Assembly (NCBI GenBank): GCA_965214495.1
Contig: OZ243958.1
Span: forward strand, 1,116,001-1,180,000
DNA: 64,000 nucleotides
Source of the DNA: JANQOH01 sp965214495
GTDB lineage: Bacteria; Pseudomonadota; Alphaproteobacteria; UBA7887
Direction of reading: 5' to 3'
Notes under the pieces: model-generated
Told to the model about the DNA's origin: nothing
Database searches by the model: none
What the model saw: only the letters and a program-made list of their open reading frames with translations
Position numbers and translations under genes: made by a program
Part shown: positions 36,301 through 44,946 of the stretch, in pieces
Numbering within the stretch: position 1 is the first letter of the stretch
How the letters are laid out: each line of letters begins with the position of its first letter

Positions 36301-36669
36301 GACGGCGCGACGAGGACGCTTCGTGTCGGAGCCGGCGCATTCGCACCCGTGACTCCGGAGATTTACGGGTTCGAGGTCTCGGGTCTCAAGCCCGTACAAT
36401 CGTGGCTCGCCTACCGCATGAAGAAGGGTGCAGGCCGAAGGTCGTCGCCGTTGGACGATATTCGCCCGACACGCTGGACCTCCCGATTCACCACCGAACT
36501 CCTCGAACTGCTCTGGATTCTCGAAGCGACCGTATCGTCCTACCCCGAACAGGCGCGTTTGTTCGATTCCGTGGTCGCCGGCGCGTGCTTTCACGCCGAC
36601 GATCTGCCTTCGCCGGGCGCGGGAACGCGCGCGCCGCCCGTGCAACCGACGGAGCCCGGCCTTTTGTGA
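33377..36669 (+). pseudogene. Single-polypeptide restriction-modification enzyme (Type ISP/IIG-like), broken by an 11-bp duplication
   Basis: The N-terminal segment holds a PD-(D/E)xK-like nuclease core (GRPDFAIHESG, then HVELKAPG). The middle is an N6-adenine methyltransferase with motif I DPAAGTGTYLLGVIEHAL (residues about 373-390) and motif IV LGNPPYDRHE. The C-terminal half matches the Type ISP/LlaBIII-type target-recognition region (SFDLRYFIADGRLLSRPRPV, QIYLTSLL). No helicase block was seen, so it resembles Type IIG-like enzymes. The frame breaks at 35013-35034, where an 11-bp unit is duplicated. Removing one copy gives a 1,093-residue protein. It sits between trpE and trpG, 21 bp after trpE. 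Confidence 0.85.
35013..35034 (+). repeat. 11-bp tandem duplication that frameshifts the RM gene
   Basis: TTTATATTTAC (35013-35023) is immediately followed by TTTATATTTAT (35024-35034). Deleting one copy restores the reading NLYNLYIYFWRWALWKVF across the junction. The unit is far more AT-rich than its surroundings. Confidence 0.9.
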
Positions 36670-36779
36670 TCGCCCCCTCTCGCGCGGCTTCGGAAGACGT
36701 CGCCCGCGCCGGTCTTGACGTCGTGCGCGCCAGATAGTTTCGTGAGGGGCGATTCCCTGGCGCGAATGCGACTGGCTCC

Positions 36780-37364
36780 ATGCTGATCCTCATCGACAAC
36801 TACGACAGCTTCGCCTACAACCTCGTTCACTTTCTTGGCGAGCTCGGGGCCGAGGCAGCGGTCTTTCGCAACGATGCGATCACCCCGGAGGCGGTTCTCG
36901 CCCGGCGGCCGGAAGCGATCGTCCTGTCGCCGGGCCCCTGCGATCCCGACAAGGCCGGAATCTGCCTCGAACTGGTGCGCAAGGCTGCCGGTCGTGTGCC
37001 GATCCTTGGCGTTTGCCTGGGCCATCAGGCCGTCGGGCAGGCGTTCGGCGCCGATATCGTGCGTGCCCCCGAGCTGATGCACGGAAAACTCAGCCCGATC
37101 CACCACCGCGGCGGCGCGCTGTTTGCGGGCATCCCTTCTCCGTTCGAGGCGACGCGGTATCATTCACTGACCATCGAGCCGGCCAGCCTGCCCGCGGTCT
37201 TCGACGTCACCGCCCGCACCGCGGACGGCGTGGTGATGGCGATCGCCCATCGCACGCTGCCGGTCCACGGCGTGCAATTCCATCCCGAGAGCATCGCGTC
37301 GGAGCACGGGCATGATCTGCTGGCGAACTTTCTCGCCATTGCCGGCCGGCGCGCAGCCGCTTGA
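36780..37364 (+). CDS. trpG: Anthranilate synthase component II (glutamine amidotransferase)
   Basis: TrpG supplies ammonia from glutamine to TrpE. The class I amidotransferase triad is present: Cys in GVCLGHQAVGQ, and His and Glu in HGVQFHPESIASEHG. It begins MLILIDNYDSFAYNLVHFLG, the diagnostic start, and has 194 residues. It lies 10 bp upstream of trpD and 111 bp downstream of the RM gene. The trpE-trpG separation is thus about 3.4 kb, and trpG may need its own promoter or readthrough. None of the trpG-specific motifs are altered. Confidence 0.97.
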   Translation: MLILIDNYDSFAYNLVHFLGELGAEAAVFRNDAITPEAVLARRPEAIVLSPGPCDPDKAGICLELVRKAAGRVPILGVCLGHQAVGQAFGADIVRAPELMHGKLSPIHHRGGALFAGIPSPFEATRYHSLTIEPASLPAVFDVTARTADGVVMAIAHRTLPVHGVQFHPESIASEHGHDLLANFLAIAGRRAAA

Positions 37365-37373
37365 GCACCTGCA

Positions 37374-38396
37374 ATGACGGACTTCAAATCTCTACTCGGT
37401 AAACTTGCGACCGGCGAGCCGCTGGGCGAAGACGAGGCCTACGCGGCGTTCGGCGTGATGATGTCGGGCGACGCCACCCCGGCGCAGACCGGCGCGTTCC
37501 TGATGGGGCTGCGGGTGCGCGGCGAAACCGTGGCCGAGATCACCGGCGCCGCACGCGCAATGCGCGAGAAGGCGCTGGCGCTCGCCGCGCCGCCCGACGT
37601 CATCGATACATGCGGCACCGGCGGCGACGGGCGAGGCACCTGCAATATCTCGACCGCCGCCGCGCTGGTCGTCGCGGCATGCGGGGTGCCGGTCGCGAAG
37701 CACGGCAACCGGGCCATGTCGTCGCCTTCGGGGTCCGCCGACGTGCTGCGCGCGCTCGGGGTCGATATCGACGCCGACATGGCGCTGATCGGCGAATCCC
37801 TGGCCACCGCCGGCATCGGCTTCCTGATGGCGCCCCGGCACCACGGCGCGATGCGCCATGTCGCCGGCGCCCGCGTCGAACTCGGCACGCGAACGATCTT
37901 CAACATTCTGGGGCCGCTCTCGAATCCCGCCGGCGCCCGGCGGCAACTGATCGGCGTATTCGACGAACGCTGGCTCGAACCGATCGCCGCGGTGCTCGGC
38001 AATCTCGGCTCTGAACGGGTGTGGGTCGTCCACGGCGCCGATGGAATGGACGAACTGACCACTACCGGCCCGTCTTTCGTTGCCGAACTGAAGGATGGTG
38101 CGGTGTCGCGTTTCGAGGTCGTTCCCGAGGACGCCGGCCTCGCGCGCACCGACCCGGCGGCGCTCGCCGGCGGCGATCCGTCGCACAACGCCGCCGCCCT
38201 GCGCCGCGTGCTGGCCGGCGCCCCCGGGGCCTATCGCGACATCGTGCTGTTGAACGCCGCCGCTGCGCTCGTGGTCGCCGGAAAGGCGCAAGACCTTGCC
38301 GGCGGCGCCGCCCTGGCGGGCGCGGCGATCGACGGTGGCGCGGCGCGGCAGGTGCTGGAGCGGCTCGTCGCCATCACCAACCGAACCGGGGCATGA
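37374..38396 (+). CDS. trpD: Anthranilate phosphoribosyltransferase
   Basis: TrpD transfers phosphoribose from PRPP to anthranilate. Conserved blocks are DTCGTGGDGRGTCNISTAAA, VAKHGNRAMSSPSGSADVLRAL and RTIFNILGPLSNPAGARRQ, with VHGADGMDELTT downstream. The length is 340 residues. It overlaps the trpC-moaC start by ATGA (38393-38396), so it is translationally coupled. Nothing is unusual in the enzyme itself. Confidence 0.97.
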   Translation: MTDFKSLLGKLATGEPLGEDEAYAAFGVMMSGDATPAQTGAFLMGLRVRGETVAEITGAARAMREKALALAAPPDVIDTCGTGGDGRGTCNISTAAALVVAACGVPVAKHGNRAMSSPSGSADVLRALGVDIDADMALIGESLATAGIGFLMAPRHHGAMRHVAGARVELGTRTIFNILGPLSNPAGARRQLIGVFDERWLEPIAAVLGNLGSERVWVVHGADGMDELTTTGPSFVAELKDGAVSRFEVVPEDAGLARTDPAALAGGDPSHNAAALRRVLAGAPGAYRDIVLLNAAAALVVAGKAQDLAGGAALAGAAIDGGAARQVLERLVAITNRTGA

Positions 38397-39646
38397 GCGA
38401 CGTTCTCGCACGGATCTGCGCCGACAAACGGCGTGCGGTCGCGGCTGCGAAGGAACGCAAGCCTCGCGCGGCGCTCGAAACCGAAGCCGCCGCCGCACCG
38501 CCGCCGCGCGGCTTCGCCGATGCCCTGATTGCGGCGGACGGCATCGGACTGATCGCCGAGATCAAGAAAGCGTCGCCGAGCAAGGGCTTGATCCGCGCCG
38601 ATTTCGATCCGCCGGCGCTGGCGCGGGCCTATGAGACGGGCGGCGCCACCTGCCTCTCGGTGCTCACCGACCAACCGTATTTTCAGGGCGCGGGGGCGGA
38701 TCTGACCGCCGCGCGCGCGGCCTGCGCGCTGCCGGTGCTGCGCAAGGACTTCATGATCGATCCCTGGCAGGTGGTCGAATCGCGGGCGCTCGGCGCCGAC
38801 TGCATCCTGGTCATCATGGCGGCGGTGGACGACGACACGGCAGACCGCTTGGCGAACGAGGCGGCGCGGCTCGGTATGGATTGCCTCGTCGAGGTCCACG
38901 ATGCCGACGAGCTCGCGCGCGCCCTCGCTTTGCCTGCGCGTTTGATCGGGATCAACAATCGCAATCTGAAGACCCTCGAGGTCGATCTGGAAACGACCGC
39001 CGCCCTCGCCCCGCTGGTGCCGGCGGATCGCGTGGTGATCTGCGAAAGCGGCATTGCCACCGGTGCCGACATTGCGCGAATGCGCGCGATCGGGGTCCAT
39101 CGTTTCCTGGTCGGCGAATCGCTGATGCGCTACGCCGACGTCGCCGCAGCGACGCGAACCCTGTTGCAGGCCCCGGACTTCACCCATTTCGACGGCGAAG
39201 GCGACGCGGTCATGGTCGATGTCGGGGCCAAGCCGGAGACCGGGCGCGTCGCGGTGGCCGGCGCGCGAGTGCTGATGATGCCCCGGACCCTGGCCCTGAT
39301 CCGCTCCGGCGGGCACAGGAAGGGAGACGTGCTGGGCGTCGCGCGGCTGGCCGGAATTATGGCGGCCAAGCGCACGGCCGAACTGATCCCGCTATGCCAC
39401 CCCCTCGCCCTGACCTCGGTGTCGGTTGCGCTGGAGTGCCGCGATTCCGAAAGCGCGGTCGATGTCACCGCCACCTGCAAGCTCGCAGGACGCACCGGCG
39501 TCGAGATGGAAGCGCTCACTGCCGCCTCGGTCGCCGCGCTCACGGTTTATGACATGTGCAAGTCCGTTGATCGCGGAATGCGGATCGCGGACCTGCGGCT
39601 GCTCCACAAATCCGGCGGCAAATCGGGCCGCTACGATGCCGACTGA
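38393..39646 (+). CDS. trpC-moaC: Fused indole-3-glycerol phosphate synthase (TrpC) and cyclic pyranopterin monophosphate synthase (MoaC)
   Basis: One open frame of 417 residues carries two complete enzymes. Residues 1-258 are TrpC: LIAEIKKASPSKG, LRKDFMIDPWQV, LVEVHD, GINNRNLKT and ICESGIATG. From about residue 262 (FTHFDGEGDAVMVDVG) it is MoaC: KGDVLGVARLAGIMAAKRTA, ELIPLCHPLALTSVSV, GVEMEALTAASVAALTVYD, MCKSVDRGM. No stop and no ATG or GTG lies between TLLQAP and FTHFDG. Elsewhere trpC and moaC are adjacent separate genes; here they are joined. Both active sites look intact, so it should serve tryptophan and molybdopterin biosynthesis. Confidence 0.9.
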   Translation: MSDVLARICADKRRAVAAAKERKPRAALETEAAAAPPPRGFADALIAADGIGLIAEIKKASPSKGLIRADFDPPALARAYETGGATCLSVLTDQPYFQGAGADLTAARAACALPVLRKDFMIDPWQVVESRALGADCILVIMAAVDDDTADRLANEAARLGMDCLVEVHDADELARALALPARLIGINNRNLKTLEVDLETTAALAPLVPADRVVICESGIATGADIARMRAIGVHRFLVGESLMRYADVAAATRTLLQAPDFTHFDGEGDAVMVDVGAKPETGRVAVAGARVLMMPRTLALIRSGGHRKGDVLGVARLAGIMAAKRTAELIPLCHPLALTSVSVALECRDSESAVDVTATCKLAGRTGVEMEALTAASVAALTVYDMCKSVDRGMRIADLRLLHKSGGKSGRYDAD

Positions 39647-40871
39647 CCTGATCCCGGTTTCCGACGCGCGCCAGCGGATCGTCGAATCCTTCGCGCCGCT
39701 GCCCGGCGAGCAGATTCCCGTTTCGGAAGCGCTGGGCCGGGTGCTGGCGGCCCCGGTGTCTGCGCGCCGAACGCAGCCCCCTGCCGACGTCTCGGCGATG
39801 GATGGCTACGCGGTTCGCGCCGTTGACGTCGCCGCGCCGCCCGTCGCGCTCCGGCAGATCGGGGTTTCTGCGGCGGGCAACGGTTTCCGGGGCGCTCTCG
39901 GCCGCGGCGAAGCGGTGCGTATCTTCACCGGCGCGCCGCTGCCGGACGGCGCCGATACGATCGTGATCCAGGAGAACACGCATACCGACGGCGACTCGGT
40001 GACGGTCGTCGAAGCGGCGGCGCCGGGGCGGTATGTCCGCAAGGCCGGTCTCGATTTCTCGGCGGGCGACTCCGGTCTCGATGCCGGCCGCGTGCTCGGG
40101 GCGCGCGATCTCGCGCTGGCCGCCGCGATGAACCATCCCTGGCTCCTGGTCAGGCGACGCCCGCGAGTAGCCATACTCGCCACCGGCGACGAAATCGTGA
40201 TGCCCGGCGAGCCCATCGGCCCGGACCAGATCGTGAGTTCCAACTCGATCGCTCTGGCAGCGGTCGTGCGCGCCTGCGGCGGCGTGCCGGTCATCGCCGG
40301 CGTGGCGCCCGACGACGAGGACACACTGCGCGCGATGGCGCGCGGCGCCCGCGGCCACGACCTGCTTCTGACGACGGGCGGTGTTTCGGTCGGAGACCGC
40401 GATCTCGTCCGACAGGTTCTGGGCGGCGCCGGTATGACGCTCGATTTCTGGCGGATCGCCATGCGGCCGGGCAAGCCACTGCTGTTCGGTCGTCTCGACG
40501 GCACGCCGGTGCTCGGCTTGCCGGGCAATCCGGTCTCCGCGCTGGTGTGCGCGCTGGTCTTCCTTCGCCCCGCGCTCGGCCGCCTGCTCGGCGTCGATCC
40601 CGAAGACGGGAACGGGCGCTGGCGGCGGCGTGTGATCCTGGCGCGGGCGCTGCCCGCGAACGACCTGCGCGAAGACTATCTGCGCAGCACGTTGACCGCC
40701 GGTGACGATGGACGGCTCCACGCCGCACCGTTCGACGTTCAGGACAGTTCGATGATCTCGCCTCTCGCGCGTTCCGACTGCCTCGTGGTGCGGCCGCCGC
40801 ACGCACCGCCGGCCGCGGCGGGAGACGGCGCCGACGCTCTGGCCTTTCCGGCCGGACTGGAAAGATTCTGA
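39636..40871 (+). CDS. moeA: Molybdopterin molybdenumtransferase MoeA
   Basis: MoeA inserts molybdenum into adenylylated molybdopterin. Blocks include ADVSAMDGYAVRAVD, RIFTGAPLPDGADTIVIQEN, VAILATGDEIVMPGEPI, LLTTGGVSVGDRDLVRQVL and MRPGKPLLFGRLDGTPVLGL, with the C-terminal MoeA domain IV. ATG at 39636 overlaps the end of the trpC-moaC frame by 11 bp, giving 411 residues. It is coupled to MoaC in the operon, completing the local cofactor steps. lexA follows 94 bp downstream with its own promoter. Confidence 0.95.
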   Translation: MPTDLIPVSDARQRIVESFAPLPGEQIPVSEALGRVLAAPVSARRTQPPADVSAMDGYAVRAVDVAAPPVALRQIGVSAAGNGFRGALGRGEAVRIFTGAPLPDGADTIVIQENTHTDGDSVTVVEAAAPGRYVRKAGLDFSAGDSGLDAGRVLGARDLALAAAMNHPWLLVRRRPRVAILATGDEIVMPGEPIGPDQIVSSNSIALAAVVRACGGVPVIAGVAPDDEDTLRAMARGARGHDLLLTTGGVSVGDRDLVRQVLGGAGMTLDFWRIAMRPGKPLLFGRLDGTPVLGLPGNPVSALVCALVFLRPALGRLLGVDPEDGNGRWRRRVILARALPANDLREDYLRSTLTAGDDGRLHAAPFDVQDSSMISPLARSDCLVVRPPHAPPAAAGDGADALAFPAGLERF

Positions 40872-40878
40872 GAATCTT
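40862..40878. repeat. Perfect palindrome at the end of moeA
   Basis: AAGATTCT-G-AGAATCTT is a perfect 8-bp inverted repeat around one base. It spans the moeA stop codon and lies 14 bp upstream of the lexA -35. It may be an operator or a weak terminator stem; there is no T-tract. Confidence 0.35.
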
Positions 40879-40891
40879 CCACGCCGAACGC

Positions 40892-40920
40892 TTGACGCCG
40901 CCCGCGAACCAAAATAGAAC
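40892..40920 (+). promoter_or_regulatory. lexA promoter (TTGACG-17-TAGAAC)
   Basis: A -35 TTGACG (40892-40897) and -10 TAGAAC (40915-40920) are separated by 17 bp, 45 bp upstream of the lexA start. The SOS operator overlaps the spacer and the whole -10, as expected for autorepression. Confidence 0.7.
40906..40920 (+). promoter_or_regulatory. Perfect alphaproteobacterial SOS box upstream of lexA
   Basis: GAACCAAAATAGAAC is an exact match to the alphaproteobacterial LexA operator GAAC-N7-GAAC. It overlaps the lexA promoter -10, so LexA should repress its own gene. Confidence 0.85.
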
Positions 40921-40965
40921 ACGGCTGTTTTCTCCGAACGTTGCGGGAACAGGCCGCGTGACGCC

Positions 40966-41652
40966 ATGTTGACTCACAAGCAGCACGAACTTCTGACCGT
41001 CATCGACGAACACCTCAAGAACACGGGGATCTCGCCGAGTTACGACGAGATGAAGGATGCGGTGGGCCTGAAGTCCAAGTCGGGCATCCATCGCCTTATC
41101 TCCGCACTGGAAGAGCGCGGTTTCATCCGCCGCCTGCCGCACCGCGCACGCGCGCTGGAAGTGCTCAAGCTCCCGCGCGACGCGAGTGGCCGGCCGGTCG
41201 CGGATTTCGCCCCGAACGTGGTGCAGGGCCGGTTCGCGGGGCCGCAGCGGGGAGAGAGCGACGAAACGGAGGGGACGATACTCCCGCTCTACGGCCGGAT
41301 CGCCGCCGGAACGCCGATCGAGGCATTGAGAGACGTCGAGCGTGAGGTCGCCGTTCCCGGCAGCATGATCGGGCGGGGCGAGCACTACGCGCTGGAAGTA
41401 TCGGGCGATTCGATGGTGGACGCCGGCATCCTCGACGGCGATATCGCGATCGTCAACCGGGCCGAAACCGCCGAGAACGGTCAGATCGTCGTCGCACTCA
41501 TCGACGACCGGGAAGCGACACTGAAACGGCTGCGGCGCAAGGGCGCGTCCATCGCGCTCGAGGCGGCGAACCCGGCTTACGAAACCCGCATCTTCGGGCC
41601 GGACCAGGTCGAGGTGCAGGGGCGACTCGTAGGTCTCGTCCGCCGTTACTGA
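40966..41652 (+). CDS. lexA: LexA repressor
   Basis: LexA is the SOS repressor and self-cleaving protease. The N-terminal winged helix (KQHELLTVIDEHLKNTGISP, then KSKSGIHRLISALEERGFI) has the alphaproteobacterial length. The cleavage site is Ala114-Gly115 (RIAAGTPIEA), the nucleophile is Ser149 (VSGDSMVDAGI) and the general base is Lys187 (EATLKRL). The length is 228 residues. An exact SOS box lies upstream. Its stop overlaps the convergent comEC stop by 7 bp. Its place after moeA is typical for the class. Confidence 0.96.
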   Translation: MLTHKQHELLTVIDEHLKNTGISPSYDEMKDAVGLKSKSGIHRLISALEERGFIRRLPHRARALEVLKLPRDASGRPVADFAPNVVQGRFAGPQRGESDETEGTILPLYGRIAAGTPIEALRDVEREVAVPGSMIGRGEHYALEVSGDSMVDAGILDGDIAIVNRAETAENGQIVVALIDDREATLKRLRRKGASIALEAANPAYETRIFGPDQVEVQGRLVGLVRRY

Positions 41653-43724
41653 AACCGGGCCGGCGCCCAGGGTCGTATCCCGCGGGCGCCTCTCACATGG
41701 CGCACTTCCGCGGATTCCCCGTCGTCGGCGAACCGGACCGTGTGCGCCCCGTTTCGCCATAACGCCAGGCGGTCTATGACCAGCGGCGCCCCGCAGGCGT
41801 TGCGTACCGGCACGGCGCTGACCACGATGCCGGAAACGGCGCAATCCTCCGCCAGGGCGCGAGGGTCGCGGACCAGCGCCACGCGCGGCCCGCCGGCCGG
41901 TGCATAGATGCAGCCGAGGCGGTCGCAGTTCATGCGGTCGGTCGGCCACGGCGCAGCCTCCGCCTCGCCGGCGCGGCGGAGCCAGGCTCTGGCTTCGAAA
42001 CGGCGCGCACCCTTCGACGACAGCGCCAGGCCGCCGGACGGCGTGCGCACGGCGAAGAGCCGTCCGTCTTCGTCGACAAGCATGTCGGGGCCGCGCCCCA
42101 GGGCCGCGATCGCGACTCCGGCGGCGAGGCCGATCAGGCCATACAACCGCCACGGACGGCGCCAGATGGCGAGCCACAAGCCGCCTGACACGACCGCGAT
42201 CAGCGCCTCCGGCGGCGCGGCCGGAATCAGCGCCGCCGCCCCGGGCAGGTCCGCACCCATCTTTGCCACCGCGATGACCAACCCGATGCCCCACCCCATC
42301 GCCTCCAGCGCATACGCTTCCAGGCCGAACGGCATCAGGGCCAGCGACGCCACGCCCCAGGGCATGATCCACAGAGCGGTGGCCGGCACCGCGACGAGGT
42401 TCGCCACCAGACCGAACACGGCCACCCGATTGAAATGGTATGCGGCGAACGGCGCCGTCGCCAGGCTCGCGACGATCGTCGTCGCGGCAACGGCGCCGAC
42501 ATAGACCAGCGGACGACGCCACGCCGGCGGCCGTCCCACACGCCGCAGACTTCGCGCTCGGACCTCTTCGTAGAACGCGACCAGCGCCGTTACCGCGGCG
42601 AACGACATCTGGAAACTGGGGCCGAGCAGACTCTCCGGATGCCACGCCAGCACGAGAAGCGCCGCCCACGCGACCGGACGCATAGTGATCGGCTCGCGAT
42701 CGACCATCACCGCGGCGAACACCATGCCGGCCATGATGAACGCACGCTGGGTCGGTATGGTCGCACCGGTCAGCATCAGATAGCCGAACGCCGCGGCCAG
42801 TGCGGCCGCGGCAGCCCATTTCTTGATCGGTCGGCGTAACGCCACCGGTTCCACGCACGCCATGCCGAACCGCACGCTGAAGAACACCAGGCCGGCGACG
42901 AGGCCGAGATGCAGTCCGGAGATCGCGAGCAGGTGCGCGAGTCCCGCGTCGCGGAGCCATTCCAGCACCGATTCGTCGATAGCGCCGCGCAATCCGGTGA
43001 GCAACGCGCCCGCGACACGCGCACGCTGACGCCATGCCGGATCGTCAACGCGCCCTTCGGTCATCGTCGCTTCGATGCGTTCGGCGATCGCCAGGCGCAA
43101 GGCGGCCAGCCGGTCCCGGACGCCGCCGGTCCGCGCCCCGCTATCGTCCCGCGGCGGGCTGGTGGCGTAGCCGACGGCGCCGATGCGCTGGAAGTAGAGT
43201 GCGCGGGAGAAATCGTATGCGCCCGGCGCGGCCGGCAGCGGCGGCGGCATCAGCACGCCGCGCAGCGCGATCGACCGTCCCGGCGCCGGAGCCGGGCCTG
43301 TGCGAACGTTGAGGCGCACCCGCCGGGGCCGATCGGGCGGCGCGAGCCTTTCGATGTCCTCGACCTCGATAACGACACGCTGACCGACCGGGCGCGGCTC
43401 GACCGCCAGCACGGTGCCCCGAATCCATGCCGGCCCGTGTTCGTCGCTCAGGATCGGCGCCGCGACAAGCGCGGTGCGCACACTGGCCGTGGTCACGCCG
43501 GCCGCGGCGATCGCCGCGGCAGCCAGCGGGACGGCGACGGCGAGACGCCCTCGCGCCAGCCACGCGGAGACCCCGGCCGCCACGAGCAACCCCGGCGGCG
43601 CCCACAAGGGCGGCTCGACCGGCAGGGCGAAATAGAGACCGACGCCGGTGCCGAACCCCACCGGGACCCACAGGAGCCAGCGTTGACGTTCCTCGGCCGG
43701 CAAGCGGATCGGCAGGCCAGGCAC
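41646..43724 (-). CDS. comEC: ComEC/Rec2-family DNA uptake membrane protein
   Basis: ComEC forms the inner-membrane channel for transforming DNA. The N-terminal TM pair and DUF4131-like region (WLLWVPVGFGTGVGLYFALP) lead to the competence domain with ISGLHLGLVAGLVFFSVRFG, LTGATIPTQRAFIMAGMVF, PSFQMSFAAVTALVAFYEEV and FAAYHFNRVAVFGLVANLVA. A C-terminal soluble domain of about 150 residues follows, reduced relative to the metallo-beta-lactamase-like domain of other ComECs, as usual in this class. GTG at 43724 with GGGAG upstream gives 692 residues; an in-frame start at 43844 would add an Arg-rich stretch. Confidence 0.9.
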   Translation of the reverse strand: MPGLPIRLPAEERQRWLLWVPVGFGTGVGLYFALPVEPPLWAPPGLLVAAGVSAWLARGRLAVAVPLAAAAIAAAGVTTASVRTALVAAPILSDEHGPAWIRGTVLAVEPRPVGQRVVIEVEDIERLAPPDRPRRVRLNVRTGPAPAPGRSIALRGVLMPPPLPAAPGAYDFSRALYFQRIGAVGYATSPPRDDSGARTGGVRDRLAALRLAIAERIEATMTEGRVDDPAWRQRARVAGALLTGLRGAIDESVLEWLRDAGLAHLLAISGLHLGLVAGLVFFSVRFGMACVEPVALRRPIKKWAAAAALAAAFGYLMLTGATIPTQRAFIMAGMVFAAVMVDREPITMRPVAWAALLVLAWHPESLLGPSFQMSFAAVTALVAFYEEVRARSLRRVGRPPAWRRPLVYVGAVAATTIVASLATAPFAAYHFNRVAVFGLVANLVAVPATALWIMPWGVASLALMPFGLEAYALEAMGWGIGLVIAVAKMGADLPGAAALIPAAPPEALIAVVSGGLWLAIWRRPWRLYGLIGLAAGVAIAALGRGPDMLVDEDGRLFAVRTPSGGLALSSKGARRFEARAWLRRAGEAEAAPWPTDRMNCDRLGCIYAPAGGPRVALVRDPRALAEDCAVSGIVVSAVPVRNACGAPLVIDRLALWRNGAHTVRFADDGESAEVRHVRGARGIRPWAPARFQ

Positions 43725-43943
43725 ACCGCGCTCCCTACATGAAATCGTTCCGTCAGGCCGCGGCGGCCGTGCTGCGGGCGTCCCTCTCGTAAACCGGGCC
43801 GGCCGGCTCATCGCCCCGGTCGAACCGCGGTTCAAGCCCGGCAAGAGCCGCGACGGAAGCGGGCGTCGTCGTTCGCGGCCCTGGATTACGCGGCGCCGCC
43901 CGCTCTCGTCGGCGAAACGCCGCTCCGGCGCTGGCCGGAATCG

Positions 43944-44608
43944 CTAAGCGCGCGGGAGACCCAGCCGCTTGATCTCCCTCTTTGAAAGCTGCCGTTTCGC
44001 GGCCGCATAGACGCCCCACCGGCCGTAGAGCCCGAAGGGACCCAGATCCGAGAGCCCCGGCGCCAGCACGACGTCGCGCACCGGCAGCTCGGTGGGAATG
44101 GGCGCCAGCGTCACTTCCCACCAGCCGCGGTCGTCGAGGCGGTGATACTGGAGCCGGTCATCGACCACGACGCGGCGTTTCCGCCGTGCCGCCCATTCCG
44201 CAGCCAGCCGCCGCTTGCGGTCGCCGCGGTGGGCGGATCCGTGGCGCAGGAGTCCGGTCCGGGGATCGACCCAGAAACCGGTCCGCGATCCAATGCCGTC
44301 TCGTTCGACCTCGCGAAGGACGTGATCGCGAAGGTGTTCATGCATCGTGGACCTGGGGCTCAGGTCGGCGCAGATCTCCGACCATACCTTGTTCCACGGC
44401 CGGCCGACCTGGGCCCTGAGGTACTTTCGGAGCGGCGACAGACGATCCGCCAGCATACGGTAGTGGTAGTCTCAGGTAGCACGCCGCGAAGCCTCGCGTT
44501 TCGGGAGAGCCTCCAGCGCGTCGAGATCTTTGGGCAGACGGCGGCCGCGAGGGCTCCGGTAGCCACCCCTGCGCAGTCCACGATCACCTTCGGCATGTCG
44601 CGACGCAT
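43944..44608 (-). pseudogene. Decayed conserved hypothetical gene (frameshift plus in-frame stop)
   Basis: The best start is ATG at 44608 (MRRDMPKVIV) with GGGGAGGG upstream. The frame then shifts within about a dozen codons to RRGGYRSPRGRRLPKDLDAL, EALPKREASRRAT, where TGA (44472) interrupts it. In the same frame translation would continue DYHYRMLADRLSPLRKYL, RAQVGRPWNKVWSEICADLS and on to 43944. I recall the last part (QVGRPWNKV..EI) as a conserved family of unknown function, common in planctomycetes, starting MPKVIV. So a frameshift and a nonsense codon disable an otherwise recognisable gene of about 220 codons. It lies beside REP-like repeats, typical of a foreign or decaying islet. Confidence 0.6.
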
Positions 44609-44760
44609 GACGCCCTCCCCGAGGTTGAAAAAAGCCGACCCGAATAGGCCTGGGACCGGTGCTCGTCAAGCAGAAATCAGGTCGTGTCCCGGTTTAAATC
44701 GATACACGCTGCGGCACGACCGGACTCCAGCGCGCCGCCGTCCCGAACCGCAACAATTTC

Positions 44761-44841
44761 TGTAGGGGCAACCCTTGTGGTTGCCCTCCCGTGTTCCTCG
44801 CCTGTTCGAGGGTTCGGGCGCCCACAAGGGGCGCCCCTACA
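44761..44841. repeat. REP-like inverted repeat pair 1
   Basis: TGTAGGGGCAACCC at the start of 44761-44786 is matched by an inverted relative at 44816-44841, ending GGGGCGCCCCTACA. Each 26-bp copy is itself an imperfect palindrome, centred on the CCTTGTGG core. The two copies face each other across about 29 bp, a BIME-like arrangement. Confidence 0.85.
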
Positions 44842-44946
44842 GGCGGATCGATATCGCCTGGTGCACCCGCCCCTTCGCAGCAACCTGGAGGCGCCGCCGT
44901 TCCGCTGTCGCTACCGACACGAACCCGAACCAACCGAGACAATTTC

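Noticed and set aside
36670..36779. Separate promoter for trpG
   Set aside because: A TTGACG is present but no matching -10 at suitable spacing could be found.
40291..43035. A very long minus-strand frame (over 900 codons) across moeA, lexA and comEC
   Set aside because: Its composition is Arg/Ala/Gly-rich and it is antisense or out of frame to three well-conserved genes; it is a GC-skew shadow.
44472..44474. Selenocysteine or recoded TGA
   Set aside because: The same gene also has a frameshift and no SECIS-like hairpin was seen, so simple decay is more likely.
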